This document shows positions 48,119 to 61,428 of a stretch of 64,000 nt of DNA, piece by piece (the first letter of the stretch is position 1; each line of letters opens with the position of its first letter). Position numbers and translations under genes: made by a program. The DNA comes from Phyto melanocephala. Taxonomy: Eukaryota; Arthropoda; Insecta; Diptera; Rhinophoridae. The notes under the pieces were generated by a model, which worked only from the letters and a program-made list of their open reading frames with translations, did no database searches and was not told the DNA's origin. The DNA lies in the NCBI GenBank assembly GCA_941918925.1, contig OW799236.1, positions 68,662,465-68,726,464 on the forward strand, given 5' to 3'.

Positions 48119-50823
48119 ATGTAATTTGGTATCATATTACGCTGCAAAGTTCAGTAGTATGTTAGAATCTATTTGATATTTAGAAGATATTTCTCTATGA
48201 TCTTATTTTAAAACAGCTATTCACAATGTAACCATATTTTCATGTTATACACTTGCAAACACTTGTTTTAGCGTAGTTTACCTACCTTCATGCGAGACGG
48301 TAATATTGAATTTGATGAGAGTTGTGTCACAAGGTATGTCTTGTTCAAAAGAAAAAAAGAAATGTTCTTTAAAGTTCTTTGGCTTAATCAATAGTATACC
48401 GAAAAATGCTCATTGTTCTTGTTCGACGTATCACTAATATTCCACAAAACTGGGTTCGGCCTATATAAATTATTCAGTTTTATTTATATCCTTATTTGTT
48501 TGTTTCAAAAATTGGTTTTTGGGAAAACAATTGCATTAATTGTTATTATTTACATGATAATAATGCTCTATAATTATTTCATTTGGCTTTTTAATATGCT
48601 TAGCGAGATTTGCCGTATACACCTGCATTTTGTAAAAATATGACGTTTTATAGCAGCAGTTCAAATTTTTACACCACATCTTAAGGCTTTTGATGCGAAA
48701 TGTTCGTCGATAGTCACTTATTACCTTTTTCCGTAGTATAGAAACAAATACAATATTTCCCTTGTGATAGTTTACCTTTTCGGTTTAAATTCTTCGAAAA
48801 GTTTTATCATAAAATATTGAGTATTCCACAGTTCCTTAACATTTTCTCTGCTACAAGGTAATGTTCCAGATCCAAGAACGGCAGCTAATTTAACTTTTCT
48901 TATAACTTTCAAGCTTTTATTTTAATTTTGATGATATTTTTTATGGAACTTATCAAACATGTTTTGGCTTCCTAGTTAGTGTGAAGACAGATTTTCTTTT
49001 TTATCTCTGATTTCTACAGATAAATTAATACATTATTAATTTCCATTACAGTACTCATTTAACTGGTAAGCAAACTCGACCGAACATGATAGTACATTAC
49101 TTTGAAATCATGGGAAAAGCACATGGCATTTTTAAACACCATTCAAGAATAATGACGTATCCGACTGCAAAATCCAAAGATAAGATGAAACATGCAAAAT
49201 AAAAAATTTTTGTTCAAAACTTCATTGCTAAAGTACTTTTATATTCGATGTGTTAAGCAATTTTGTTTTCAGTACGGTCAAGGGTACACAAATGCAGCAC
49301 TTGTTCAAGGCCATAACGTTGTCATAAAAATTCAAAATTATGGACTGGTATTTAAAGAGGGGCCCATTTCGTAACGTCCGTTGTTTATTTAGATTTTTGA
49401 ATGTCGACAAAAGCGTATTTCGAGGCAATTGTTGCTTAACTCATCGGTAACAGCACCCAGCCTCCTCCAAACTTAATTTCTTCTTTTTACAAGTAAGCCG
49501 TTGAACAAACAATTCATATATTTAAATATAAACTTTAAACACTTCAAGCCCACAGACACGTAAGATGGATCCGTGTATGATGTCGCTAGAAATAAATTCT
49601 TCACTATCACATAGTATTTCTTTTACTTACGTTGAATTCAGTTGAGTTTTTTGGAACAAAAAGATATTCCAGAATAGGGATGTAGACGCTTTGTTTTTAT
49701 ATAGTGATTAAACTATTTTGAACATAACTACCTCACAGCAGTATCCCAGCGGTTAAAGAAGAGCTAAGTAGAATCTGTGAAGTTTTTATTAAGTCTAACT
49801 TTGCTGACAGTGATTGCGATTCCCATTGTAAACTTGTTTATTTTTTATACAAATTGGGATAAAGGTCGCTTTGGAACCGTTTGTGAGAAGACGGTTTCAA
49901 AGTTTTTCAAGTTGAAACAAGAATTTAATTCTCCTAACTCAGTTATTACTTTTTGTAGTTATTACATACTTTTATCATTAAATTTTTTTCTTAACTAATT
50001 TACGCTCAGCTAATACTAACTGTTTACAAGCTTTAAACTCAACTAGATAAATTGTTAATTATTTCTCAAAATTTTTCTTTTATTTTTTCGATTTATTTTT
50101 ATTATGTCTGTTTTCTTAATTATTTCGATATAACTTTGTTCCTATTCTTCTTAAGAAGACGATAGGGTACAATAAAATTGCAAGTCTAAAAGAAGGTAAA
50201 ATTTCCCATCTAGAAAACCATGTTTCCAGAATGCCCAGATAAGAGCATAAGAGATATAATATCCATGACAATAGAAATTTCCCAAGTATTGCCAATGAAA
50301 ATTTTTATTAAAACCAATAACGTTAATGCCGTATAGGATGTTATTAACTTTTTCATGAAAATTTAATTTCCTTAATCTTCTCCTAAAATATTTTGCAAAA
50401 AAAACGACCATTGAGTGTCATATATATATTTAGTCAGTTAGTTTTGTTTTTTTAGTAAACTTTAAGAAACATTTGCCATAAGCCTATGTTGTAAAACAAA
50501 TTAATAAAATCCTCTTAAATTAATAACCAGAAAAAGCTGGCAGAAATAAGTTTCGATGGGCAAAAGTTTTCAGATTAAAAAAGTATTAACTTTGACCGTA
50601 ACTTTGATCATAAAATCAATTATTACACTTCTATGATTCAGTTAACACATCACTAAACAAACCAGCCGGTCTGCTCATTTAGATCGTCATTCAACTACTT
50701 AGAGTCAAGCAAATCACTAAAACTCTGATTAGTATTTATGGGTGTATACAACAATTTTTACATGAACATGTGGGTGTGTGTGTATGAGTACATATAGCAA
50801 AACTAAGTGTGAAAGTAAACAAA
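48119..50823. other. AT-rich stretch, no supported gene
   Basis: Several short open frames occur (48413-48643, 49192-49428 on both strands, 49777-49998, 50151-50411). All overlap alternative open frames of similar length and none shows a recognisable motif. The one at 49777 has a hydrophobic start and a DKGRFGTV string, but lacks an ATG start. Confidence 0.4.
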
Positions 50824-51228
50824 ACAAGTAAGAGCACTATATTCGGCTGTGCCGAATCTTTTATACCCACCACCAATTTTGTGTACATTTAAAGCACAAT
50901 ATTTATTATTTTATTAATCGCTATAGAATAATCTCTTTATAATAAAATATGTATCACGTACTTTGTAGGGGGTGGTTAAATTTTAAGGGCCCATGTTTAA
51001 GGTGAACCACATCTAAACTTCAACTTTTTTCTTGTATTTCATTTGACATTTCTCAATCTCAGACTAACTCAATTTGAACCGTGGAAAGATACGCAATCGA
51101 GCAATGCTTTTAAATATTAAAGATTTTTATAAAAATGGGCGTTCAAATCAAAATGCATTTTGTGCACTTCGTGATTCTTTTGGTCAACATAATCGTTCGA
51201 ATTCGTCCACAATCGTGAGAATTGTAAA
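50824..51228 (+). mobile_element. Family A repeat, copy A8a, 3'-truncated
   Basis: The full 5' end (CAAGTAAGAGCACTATATTC, palindrome, CCCACCACCAATTTTGTG) is followed by the start of an M element at 50969. Similarity ends at GTGAGAATTGTAAA, where the next copy starts. Confidence 0.8.
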
Positions 51229-53285
51229 CAAGTAAGAGCACTATATTCGAATATTTTATACCCACCACCAATTTTGTGTACATTTAAAGCAAAATATTTA
51301 TTATTTTGTTAATCATTATGGAATAATCTCTTTATAATAAAATATGTATCACTTTCTTTGTAGAGGGTGGTTCAATTTTAAAGGCCCATGTTGAAGGTGA
51401 AGAAGGTGAACTACACCTAGTCTTTAAATTTGTTTTCTGCATTTCACTTGACATTTCTCAATCTCAAACTTACTCAATTTGATCCGTGGAAAGATACGCA
51501 AATGAGCAACGCTTTAAAGTTATTCAGGTTGTTTATAAAAATGGGCGTTCAAATCAAAATGCATTTTGTGCTTTTCGTAATTCTTTTAATCAACATAATC
51601 GTTAAAATTCGTCCACAATCGGGAGAATTGTAAAAAATATTTAAATTTCTGCAAAACAGGTCTGTATAAAATGTTAGAATTTCTGTGAATGCCTTCTTAG
51701 TTCGTTGAATGGGAACCATTGCTGTTTTTTGCGATAGTGTGGCAAAAGAGCAGTCAACCTCGCCTCATCATCATGCCCAGCAATTGAGCATCAACATTGT
51801 CATTGAAAATTTTGACTATCAGATAGTGGAGTGGTGCCAAGGCTAAGGGGCATTTGGCCGATATTTTGTTAAATACACAATTGAACCATACAAACATTAT
51901 AATTACAAAAAGAAATACTAATAATATCCTAAATAATTTGTGTTTTATTTAAATTCAACATCGGCCCTTAAAATTTAACCACCCTTTATAACTTCGATAT
52001 GCTACTAAAATGCTTTTGTAAATGTAGTCTTTCAATGAAAGTGGGCGTTAAAGTAGGCGTGTCAATGGAGTTTCTGCTAACAAATAAAAGTTAGATATTT
52101 CAATATAGTCCTTTATTTTCCCAAAAACTTTGTCAATAGAGAAATTACATGAATTTTAAATAAACCGTTATATCGGAGGTAGGCGTTAAAGTGGGCGTGT
52201 CACCTAAACTTTTTAGCACAACAATAACATTGATTAGAAGGATATACGTAGCAAATTTGATAATCATACCTCTAATTTTGGCGGTTTTATAGCCTTTTAT
52301 TATTCCAAAATCATTATTAGTAGAGAAATTATATGAATTTTAGGTAAAACGTTATATGGGAAGTGGGCGTAAAAGTGGGCGTGGCAGCTTAGTTTTCTGG
52401 CACAGTAATGACAATGCCTAGGGGGATGTACGTAGCAAATTTTATCATCATACCTCTAATTTTGGCGGTTTTATAAGCCTTTAAATATTATTAACGGTAG
52501 ATAACGTAAAAAGTGGGCGTTATAGTAGGCGTGTCAAAGTTGTTTTTTGCGAATGAGTACTACCTAGATGTTTCAATATAGCCCTTTATTATTCCAAAAT
52601 CTATATTAGTAGAGAAATTATATGAATTTTAGTTAAATCGTTATATGGGAGGTGGGCGTAAAAGTGAGCGTGGCACATTGATTTGCCGTTACAAGAAAGC
52701 GTGTCACCAAAAAGCAAAGTGTGCAAAATTTCAGAGTCGTACATTTAATTTTGTTGCTTCTATGACGTTTTTGTTTTTAAATATACCGAAAAATACACTG
52801 TGCGGTATAAATTTTCGTACATTTTGATCGATAACTCCTCTCCTAATGCATAGACTTAGATAATTTTCGGTGAAAAATATTGTTTTTACTCAGGAAATAT
52901 ATATTCGAAGTTTCATGAGTCTACGTTAAGGCGTTTGGACACAATTTCATTTTATTCGATGTTCGAAGGACACTGTTTTTTCGACCTACTCTTGCTTTTC
53001 GAGCTATAACTCTCTTCCTAATATTCCGATTTAGCCCATTTTCAATACCAAACAAACCTTGTCTATAAGAAAGATTCTGGCAAAATTTTAGCCCCCTAGC
53101 TTTTTCGGTGCGACCTCTATCGTGCTTTCAACAGACGGACGGACATAGCTAGATCGTCATAAAATCAAACCACGATTTAGAATATATATACTTTATGGGG
53201 TCTAAAATGGATATTTCGATGTGTTACAAACGGAATGACAAAATGAATATACCCCCACCATTTTTTTTGGTGGCGGGTATAAAAA
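51229..53285 (+). mobile_element. Family A repeat, copy A8b, complete
   Basis: Begins CAAGTAAGAGCACTATATTC, but the palindrome has lost its right half (TTCGAATATTTTATACCC). The nested M element lies at 51365-51984, followed by two to three GTGGGCG units, the mini-me-like core and the 3' hairpin ending TGGTGGCGGGTATAAAAA. Confidence 0.85.
51365..51984 (+). mobile_element. Nested M element in A8b
   Basis: The element is 620 bp with GGGTGGTTCAATTTTAAAGG at the left and CCTTAAAATTTAACCACCC at the right. The plus strand reads ERYANEQRFKVIQVVYKNGR and STIGRIV, then after a break CDSVAKEQSTS and QQLSINIVIEN. This shows that the element's coding strand is parallel to family A. The catalytic part is missing. 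Confidence 0.75.
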
Positions 53286-56257
53286 AATAATAGACAAGTT
53301 GTATATGAAGTTAAAGATTGAATAAATGAATGTCTCAAATGTATACGATACGAAACAATCACATTGTTTTTGTAATAAATATGTGTGCTCTCATGTATAC
53401 ATTTTTTTAAATGTGTGTGTGAATCTAAACATTCCTGCCCTGTAGCTAAATTTTTAAATGTTACGCTTTTTGGATTCGATCAGTCACATAACTAGTTGTA
53501 TCGAGACTGTGACCAAAGTGAAAGATCTCACATGCATAGACTGAAAACAAACAAAATCAAAAAATTTCGCTCATCCCAAAATTGACGACTACTTTTTTTT
53601 TTAACAATAATCTTATTAATGTGTAATTAAAATAGTTGTATATTGGTGATGTGGTTAGATCGTGAAACTTCGAAACCAAATTAATCTGGTTCAAATCTCA
53701 TCAGATATAAGAAAAATTTCATAGTGATTGATGCCAAAATTACTGTATAAAATGCATATTAAATTTTTCTTTTGGCATGTAGGGGGTTAGTCACCACTTT
53801 CTAATAATAACTATTTAAAGTAGTAAAAACTTACATAAAAATGAACTAGTTGGGTCCCTATGACAACCTCATGTTGAAGCCAATATTTTGACAAACGGAA
53901 TAAGAACAGAATTATTACCAGTCTGAAGTTACAGGTAAAAAGTATATTTCTTATCACGTACTAGTCACTTTATCTGCAGGGATACTAACTGTAATATGTT
54001 ATTGGTAGTTGTTGTTACTGTTATAAATATGTTTGTATTATGTATATATATATATATATATATGTATGTATATATAACCGACAAAAACAAATCCCTTGTG
54101 AAAAATTAAAGGATAAATAAACAACAACTGTAGTTACAATAGCACAAACAGTAAATACAATTGTAATATACTCAGAGTTACAAATACATGTACATAAATA
54201 CACACATGTAAGCCATTATAAAACCCTTAGATTTTATTGTTTTAAAGTGTATCAAACAGCCAGCCATCCGTGTTACTTATAATATGTCAAGTATGTAGCA
54301 ATAATATACCTTTTTTATTAAATGTAGACTTTGTGTGCATGTACCCTACGTCATTGATGTAAGGATTTTCGCTTAAGTTCTGCATTCTGAGTAAAGTTAA
54401 ATAGTTCTGTCTTATCACTGCATTGATACTTTAAACAATAATACTGCAATGGCAAGTCCGATTCATTAAATTTCACTCGAAATGTAGTGCCTGAGTGATG
54501 GTGTTAATTTTAAAACTTAACATTTGAAACTCCTATTGAAAATTTCCTATCTAGCAGAACATTTACAGGGGTGACAACACTGATGCAAATAACCTAGGCC
54601 TTGTAATGACAACAATTTTAATGTACAGCAGTTTGTTTGTAATTGCAATAAAGAGAGGATAAATTTTATCATATTAATCAACAAATATAAATCAGAGAAG
54701 ACTCAAGTATTTGGTAGAAATCAAAAGCTCTATTTTGTCAATAATTTCAATAAATAAATCGATATTTTTGCAGACGAATAATATTAATATAATAATAAGT
54801 TATAGTTAAAAGTTTTAAAACATTAATTATTAGTTGATTGTCAAAAAGAATATTAAATCATCCCTAAGTTTCTATTCTATGCAGCTCTGGCAATATTAGA
54901 TAAATATTGAGATTGTGACCGTAACGCCAAACGCTCATGGGTTGCTTTATGTTGTTAAACCTGGCAACTACATTCTGTTCAAAACTATACTTTGGTGCTT
55001 TTTTTGCTTGGGGTCATACTTTTGGCTAAATGAAATAGCTATATTACGGACGAGACAAAGAAGAAATAATAAATTTTTGATGCACTCTATGGTGCCGTTC
55101 AATAATTTATTCCACCTGGTGGGAGTTTTATTGTCAAATTAAATTCTTAATTTTTTCACTGCATTTTAATTTACTATTTTCGTATGGGGTTTATATTTTT
55201 TTATTTGAAAATAAAACAAATTTATTTGTTTTTCAGCAAAATCAATTATTGTTCTAAAAGTAATTTTATTTCATTACAAAGTTACCAATTTTGATGGGTT
55301 TATGAGAATTAGAGTCAACTTTTAATCATTATTTTCGGGAGATCATTTGTAAAAAATTAAGATGGGCCACTTAAATACTAACGAATAAGTAATTCTTATG
55401 AAAATTATTAAAAACGGTGACTTGTAATATAATTATATCGTGTAAATGACCACATACCTGCAAATATCTCTTATTATATTCATCAAGCTTTCCTATGACT
55501 ATCAACATTTTGTCCAACAGTAATCGCTATTCGACTCAGCCCAATGATTCCCCTGTATTGATGATTTTTTAAACAAAATTCTTTTGTTGTTTTTATTTTC
55601 CCTTTAACATTTGTTTCTTCTCATTTTTGTGGAAAATATACCATATGACGACTACAAAGGACGTGATGTACATACATATATTCTGTGTTGTCATCATCAT
55701 CAACATTCTTCTATATATGTCTCATTCTTAATACAAAAAATACGACATTACACACTAACATGCTCACATACACATTCATATCCATTAAAAAAAAAAAAAC
55801 AAGCCAGATACAGCAGCGGCTCTATTATCATCAAAAGTAGAAGCATATCATCTTTGCGTATGTATATGTTTATGTGTTTTTGCATAGGACTATTTAGAAG
55901 TTTGTGTCATTTTTGTTTGTTCGCTTAAACGGTTGTTCGTTGTTTTGTCGCGGCTTGTTGGGCGCCATATGAAGCACATCATAAATTTTAAATACACTTT
56001 TTTCTCTACTTTTTGCAAATTGATATTTGTACTTGCAGATTCACCAGCAAACTAAACCAGCAACTGCAGATAATGTAAAAAATTTTTGGTAGCAAATTTT
56101 TATGTTTCTATTGCGGGGTTATGTTTTGGTTGAACTGAATTCGGATAGAAATATAAACATACATTAAACAAACATGTGTGTGCAAGACTAGGTATAATGT
56201 GTGTTGTACTTTAAGCTATTAGTCATTTTAATTCACTATTTCTAAATATATTTATCA
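53286..56257. other. AT-rich stretch with (TA)n, no gene seen
   Basis: A (TA)n run lies at about 54040-54062. A 105-codon plus-strand frame at 55611-55928 contains His-rich and Lys runs over CATACA- and CATCAT-rich sequence, and I do not regard it as a gene. Nothing else is recognised. Confidence 0.5.
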
Positions 56258-56914
56258 CTAGAAAAGCCCGGCGCGCGTTGCTACGCCCCTTAATGAATAA
56301 AAATTCATTCTGAATTTTGATTGAATATTAAGTGCAAGAAGCTAAAAAGTATAACTTTTTTTAATGGGCGTGGCACGGCCCACTTTTTTAATTATGAAAC
56401 TGTAATGTCGTGACAGCACTGCCCACTTTTTTAATAAGTAAATTGTATAGTCATGACAACTCAATATGTGTGCAAAGTTTCACAAAAATCGTTCCAGAGC
56501 AAGTACCTCAAAATTATAACTGTTTTTATGGGCGTGGCCCGGCCCACTTTTCAAATCACGAAATTATTTTATATTCCTGACAGCTTAATATGTGTGTGCA
56601 AAGTTTCAGAAAACTCGATCTAGTGCAAGTAGCTAAAAATGACAACTTATTTATTATGGGCGCGGCACTGCCCACTTTCCTAATCACGAGATTATAAAGT
56701 CATGAAAGCCCAATACGTGTGCAAAGTTTTAGAAAAATCGGTCAAGTGAAAGTAGCTAAAAATTATAACTAATTATAACTTTTTACCACCCATAAACACT
56801 ACCTGAAATGTGTACAACAACTTCCCAAAGTTTGAGTCCGATCGGTTTTACAGTTTCGGAGTCTATAGCTAACACACACACACACAGAGTTTCACTTTTA
56901 TATACATATATAGA
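56258..56914 (-). mobile_element. Helitron-like element H4
   Basis: Inverse orientation: CTAG at 56258-56261 with GAAAAGCCCGGCGCGCGTTG, and the 5' TC end at 56914 with A beyond it. The flanks again give A|T. It has about four internal units and a shorter (TG)n tract (56871-56886, as CA). It is the most diverged of the four copies. Confidence 0.8.
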
Positions 56915-57337
56915 TAAAAAAATAAAATTTCTAAACGTATGGTACCTTTTTAAGTAGTTTATATAAAGCGGACGAAGAAATTTTATTTCTGACATTCAGC
57001 TTAACTGTACTTCTAGTAAGTGTGATTTTCACAGAGTCGTACAAGTTCCAAAGCTTAAATGCTTGCACCACTTGCTCGCTGTGTACTGTTTCATAGCAAA
57101 TAATTTAAAATTTTTTATTAATTTTACGAATAAAATATCAAGTTGGCATTGTTTTTTTAAATATACAGTAAAAAAAAATCGGTAAAGTAAACATAAGGAC
57201 AACACAAATATGTAAGAGTGCTGTATTGAGCTGTTCCCTTCATCATCATGCATATTGGTACATTGATACATCGTAGCGTATACTTGATTTAAGATTTAAT
57301 GTCATACGCTTACGATGCCGCCTTTGAGTTTAAATTT
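56915..57337. other. Spacer with a short family A/B start-like remnant
   Basis: TGTAAGAGTGCTGTATTGAG near 57211 resembles the family A/B 5' start with the palindrome destroyed. Nothing else is seen. Confidence 0.35.
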
Positions 57338-57586
57338 TTAAGCCTTCTCATAATTTACCATATTCAACTCGCAAATCCCTTTCGTTTGATAGCAATATCG
57401 AGGAGGTTGAAGGGGTATATTTTCAATTACTAAATTTGACAATGATAGAAATTTGTTGTACACCGTTTGGTAGTTGTGGCCATCGTAGAGTTTATATTTT
57501 TTATAGTGTGTTATATTGTGCTTGTCAATCCCTTCCATTTGATACTGAAAGGTATTGACAAGCCAGTCCACCAAAATGACTGGAAA
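57338..57586 (-). other. Exon-like open stretch of unknown identity
   Basis: On the minus strand, 82 codons run open from a candidate acceptor (GATCAATTTATTTAG, ending at 57587) to a stop at 57338. The product has balanced composition: it includes DWLVNTFQYQMEGIDKHNIT and ends near RYCYQTKGICELNMVNYEKA. No ATG opens the frame in the first residues, so if real it would be an internal-to-terminal exon, and no upstream partner exon is recognised. No known domain is apparent. Chance cannot be excluded in a window this size. Confidence 0.25.
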
Positions 57587-59369
57587 CTAAATAAATTGAT
57601 CGTCCGAAAATCAATTAGGCGCTTCAGTGACTTGAATTATTTAGAAGCATTTTTCAACTATTTTAATTTTGTTTGCTTATATCTCTAATTATTTGTACAA
57701 AGTTCGTTCAAAATAACCCAAGAATCATATCATATCAACAAATGGAAGCAAAAGTATAAAAAAGTGTTTCTAGATTTTAATGGAGCCAGCCGTGTTTATT
57801 TGCTCATATACATTCACAGAGAGTCAAATGGACAAACGCTATGAGCTTTAAGAATATATCGATGGTCACAAATGGAAAGGCCTTAACACTACATTTTACG
57901 AAATGGATTTTTCCAGAAATTTCATTACATTTTACACAAATAAACTTAGACACAAAAATTTAACGCAATAGTATCGAAAATAGCAGTTTTACAAGCAATT
58001 AAGAAATTACATTGTGATAATACAGTTTCCGCTACGTTTTAACCCTTTCCTATAAAACTACAAATATGTGAGATACCTTGTGACCAACGATATAAAATTT
58101 ATAAGCTCCAAAATAAATATTGTACAAACTATAAACCGTTTTACAATGCTTTGTATTCGCTTATAAAAATCAAGCAAAAGAATTAGCCGTGGAGCCTAGG
58201 GCAATACAAAATTGCAATAAGTTCGATTTCATTTAATCTAAAAAAAAAAAATATTTAATATATTGGATAAAAAGAAAAGATTTAAATGTGTTGATTAAAT
58301 TTATACACTATGGAAACAACACCGACTTAAGATTGCGCAGTTGTCAAATAATAGGTCCGCCACAAATATGACTTGTGGTAAATAATCTGAATTTTCATTT
58401 TCTATATGAAATTTCTTGTTTCCACTTTTGACTGTTCACTTAGGGTTTTCTTAAACTTTTATCACTATTTTTTTTACACTTACACAAATAAGTCCCTTTC
58501 TGAATAACATTTTACTTGTGTAAAAGGTGTCAGCCCGGACTTCTATAGTATGGCTTTGATATTCTATCACAAATAAATGGAAGGTGCAATGATTAATCAT
58601 ATCCAGTTTTCACACTAGATAAAGGTCTTGTAATTAATCTCTAAGCTGGATGATGTCACACTGTCCACTGAAATGTCCATTACCGTTAAAGTCTGTTGCA
58701 GCAAATATGGAGACTGTTGATGGACTTGTAACGATTCTATTCCAAACAGAAACTCTTTCGTTTTTTCGGATATTTCTTAAACTAACAAGGAACTAAAAAA
58801 AAGGTTAGTTGTTTCTGAAATGTAGACAGGCCAACTGGCTATCATACTCAAGTTTTTAAAAAAAAAAACTGTTTTTCTTTATATACATTATATCTAATAG
58901 ATTTTAATTTTTTGCTTAAATGTTTTTGCACAAAAGCTGTACATTTATCGATATATTAACATGCAAATAAATTTAAGTTTTGATAAAATTGAGTTTTTGT
59001 TTCACCCTAATACCAGAAGTTGTGCTTTTTATATGACATGTGCAACTGGGACTTATTAATTTCTCTTGTCTTAAGAATTTTTCTTTTACCAATATTCTCA
59101 TACTCGAACTTCGAGTTCAACTTTTTTTAAATACAAAGCGGAATAAAGATTATGTTTTAATGTCTTTTCTCCCTATAGACTCACTGTTTGTTTGTTCGTT
59201 TGTTTGTTTGTTTCCTTTAAGGATTACGATAAAGTCTACAAAGAAAAGAAAACCATAAAAATGTAACGAAGGATTTCTAGAGAGTTTAAAAAAATCTGAT
59301 TATACCACGAATTATATTTTATTAGTTTTGTGCTGTCCAATGAATGATTTTAAATGTAAAACAAAGGAA
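57587..59369. other. AT-rich stretch, (GTTT)n, no gene seen
   Basis: (GTTT)n with one interruption lies at about 59185-59214. The rest shows no recognised element. Confidence 0.5.
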
Positions 59370-59767
59370 CCCAGCAAAAACATTAGAAGTATTCAAAGCG
59401 AATTACATTTTCAATATTTCAAAATCAATTGTGTAAAAGCATTCATTCTAAATGACTTCCCAAATGTGAAATAATTTATCGTACATGATGTGCTTAAAAT
59501 GAAGGCAACATTATGCAAACTATCATAAACAATTCATGTAAACAAACAAATTCAACACAAGAAACATCCGATGCTTTTCAATAAATATGCATGAGTTGTA
59601 TGCACTTATTCTAATGGAGTGCAGTTCATTTATATATTCATGTAAACACACGATCTGCAATGACACGCTAATGTTAAAATCATTAATATTTTCATCTAAA
59701 TTTATTCAATTCGTCATCGGTTGAACCCCAGCAAATTAATTTTTTTGTCATAGATTTTTTTGCTGGG
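59370..59767. mobile_element. CCCAGC-type MITE with an inner small foldback
   Basis: The left end is CCCAGCAAAAACATT and the right end TTTTTTTGCTGGG. The interior shares CAATTCATGTAAACAAACAA with the 12.5 kb copy (inverse) and AATGGAGTGCAGTTCAT with 29.6 kb. A second CCCCAGCAAA at 59726 faces the right end, forming a foldback of about 42 bp. Confidence 0.65.
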
Positions 59768-60726
59768 AAATACTGTAATTTATTATGGGCAACTAAGCGT
59801 ATGATTATTTTATTGTTCAATCAATTACCAATTAAAATTTGATATTTATAAAAAAACCATTAAATACATAAAAAATGATTACATTATATTTACGTTTATT
59901 TAAAAAATTTATTTAAACAGATTAAAACAAGTACAAACAAATTTCCTCTTTTAACGGAAGTTAAATTTCATATCCTGTATTCACACAAAATAAAATAAAT
60001 TAGCATTTTTATTAGTACAAACATTCAGACATTTTCTATTGAAACACAGAAATACTCAGTCGAATGTATAAACGGATATAAGCATTTTAATAACACCTTC
60101 TCAAAAATATCAACAACTGACAAGGGTCAAATGCAGAATAACTCAGCCGTAATATTATTTTCTAATATTCGTATAAGCAAAGATTTCTGTGCTGTCAGTA
60201 CAACCGCTCTATTCACCCTTATGTCAGCAAAACAAACAAAAATTGAAATCAAATACTAAAAGTGAAAGCTGAAAAGCAACAGATGCATGACATTTGCTAA
60301 AACGGTAAAATCAACATAGAAACTCAATTTAAATGAAGGGAATATATTTATTTTATACTTTTTGTGATGTTGGTAATAGTGTTGTTTTTTTTGGCACCTT
60401 CAACCAAATTTCAGTGTTTAAAAAAATATTATAAATTGGTTTCGTACGCTAAATGATTAAGTTACTGCATGAATGTATGAATAGGATTTCAATAAATAGA
60501 ATTTCATTACTGTGAAAAATATGGAAATAAATTGTTAAAACAAATAACCAGCATCAAGATATGAATTAAACAAGATTTTTATGGAAATTTTAAATAACAT
60601 TTTTCGTTTGACAAATTAAGGAAATTTTACCTTTAATGTGTTTAATTTGGAAATATTTGTATTTAAAAATTTTGTATTCATTCGTGAAACATATTAAATT
60701 CACAAAATACCGTGAACTGACATAGT
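59768..60726. other. AT-rich spacer, no gene seen
   Basis: No recognised element or coding signal. Confidence 0.45.
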
Positions 60727-60822
60727 CGCCATTGTTCTGTATTCCGAGTGAAATTAAATCACTCGGAATTGCCATTGTAGTGTTCTTGTTCAGAACAACA
60801 ATTTCATGGCAATTCTGATGCC
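60727..60822. mobile_element. CGCC hairpin MITE, partly decayed
   Basis: CGCCATTGTTCTGTATTCCG, then GAAATTAAATCACTCGGAAT. The left arm is itself a small hairpin (TTCCGAGTGA facing TCACTCGGAA). The right arm is shortened (TGGCAATTCTGATGCC). Confidence 0.6.
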
Positions 60823-60838
60823 TATTTTATAGATAACA

Positions 60839-60903
60839 AGTAAGAGCAATATATATAAATATCTGTGCCGAATTTTTGATACCCACCACCAATTTGATGT
60901 ACT
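60839..60903 (+). mobile_element. Family A 5'-end fragment
   Basis: AACAAGTAAGAGCAATATAT, a damaged palindrome (CTGTGCCGAA) and GATACCCACCACCAATTTGA. Similarity ends after about 65 bp. Confidence 0.6.
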
Positions 60904-61428
60904 GAATTACTACTAAATTAAAGTGTAATCGTATTGTACGCCACCGTCAAAAGTATCTTTCACCGTTTGAGGTATGGTTATTTCATCTTCCATTATAATT
61001 AGGGAGCTATTATTTTGTATCTTCGGCAGTTTAATTTATTTTGAATTATAAATTTTAATGATAGATTACATGAACTTAAGCTAGAATAAAAATGATTCAG
61101 AATTCTGATAAACGTTAAAACCATCAATGATTCGGATTTCAGTTTGATAAAGCTTGGACTCTTTACATTTTAAAATTACTTGCCTATACAATTTTTTGTA
61201 TCTTAAATTAAAAATTACTATTTAATTTTATTTACGTTCAAATATTGACGATAATAATATAATTTTGAATTCTACGAAAGAAGTCCTTCATTCGTCAGAA
61301 CGTTCAATTTTCATGCTGAGTTTGTCATTTATTTTCGTTTTATAATTTTATTGTACATAAATGATTACAAAATTTTAATAAAATTAATATCTTAATTTTA
61401 ATTCTAATTTAAATTAAAAAAACATAAT
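60904..61428. other. AT-rich spacer, no gene seen
   Basis: No recognised element or coding signal. Confidence 0.4.

Noticed and set aside
49777..49998. Frame with a hydrophobic start and DKGRFGTV, reminiscent of a kinase glycine loop or a secreted protein
   Set aside because: It has no ATG start, no further kinase motifs (no VAIK, HRD or DFG) and stops after 73 codons. The string is likely chance.
50151..50411. 86-codon minus-strand frame starting with ATG
   Set aside because: The other two minus-strand frames are nearly as open over the same interval, and no motif or splice context supports one of them.
55611..55928. 105-codon plus-strand frame
   Set aside because: It covers CATCAT, CATACA and poly-A simple sequence. 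His- and Lys-runs follow from that, and no domain is seen.
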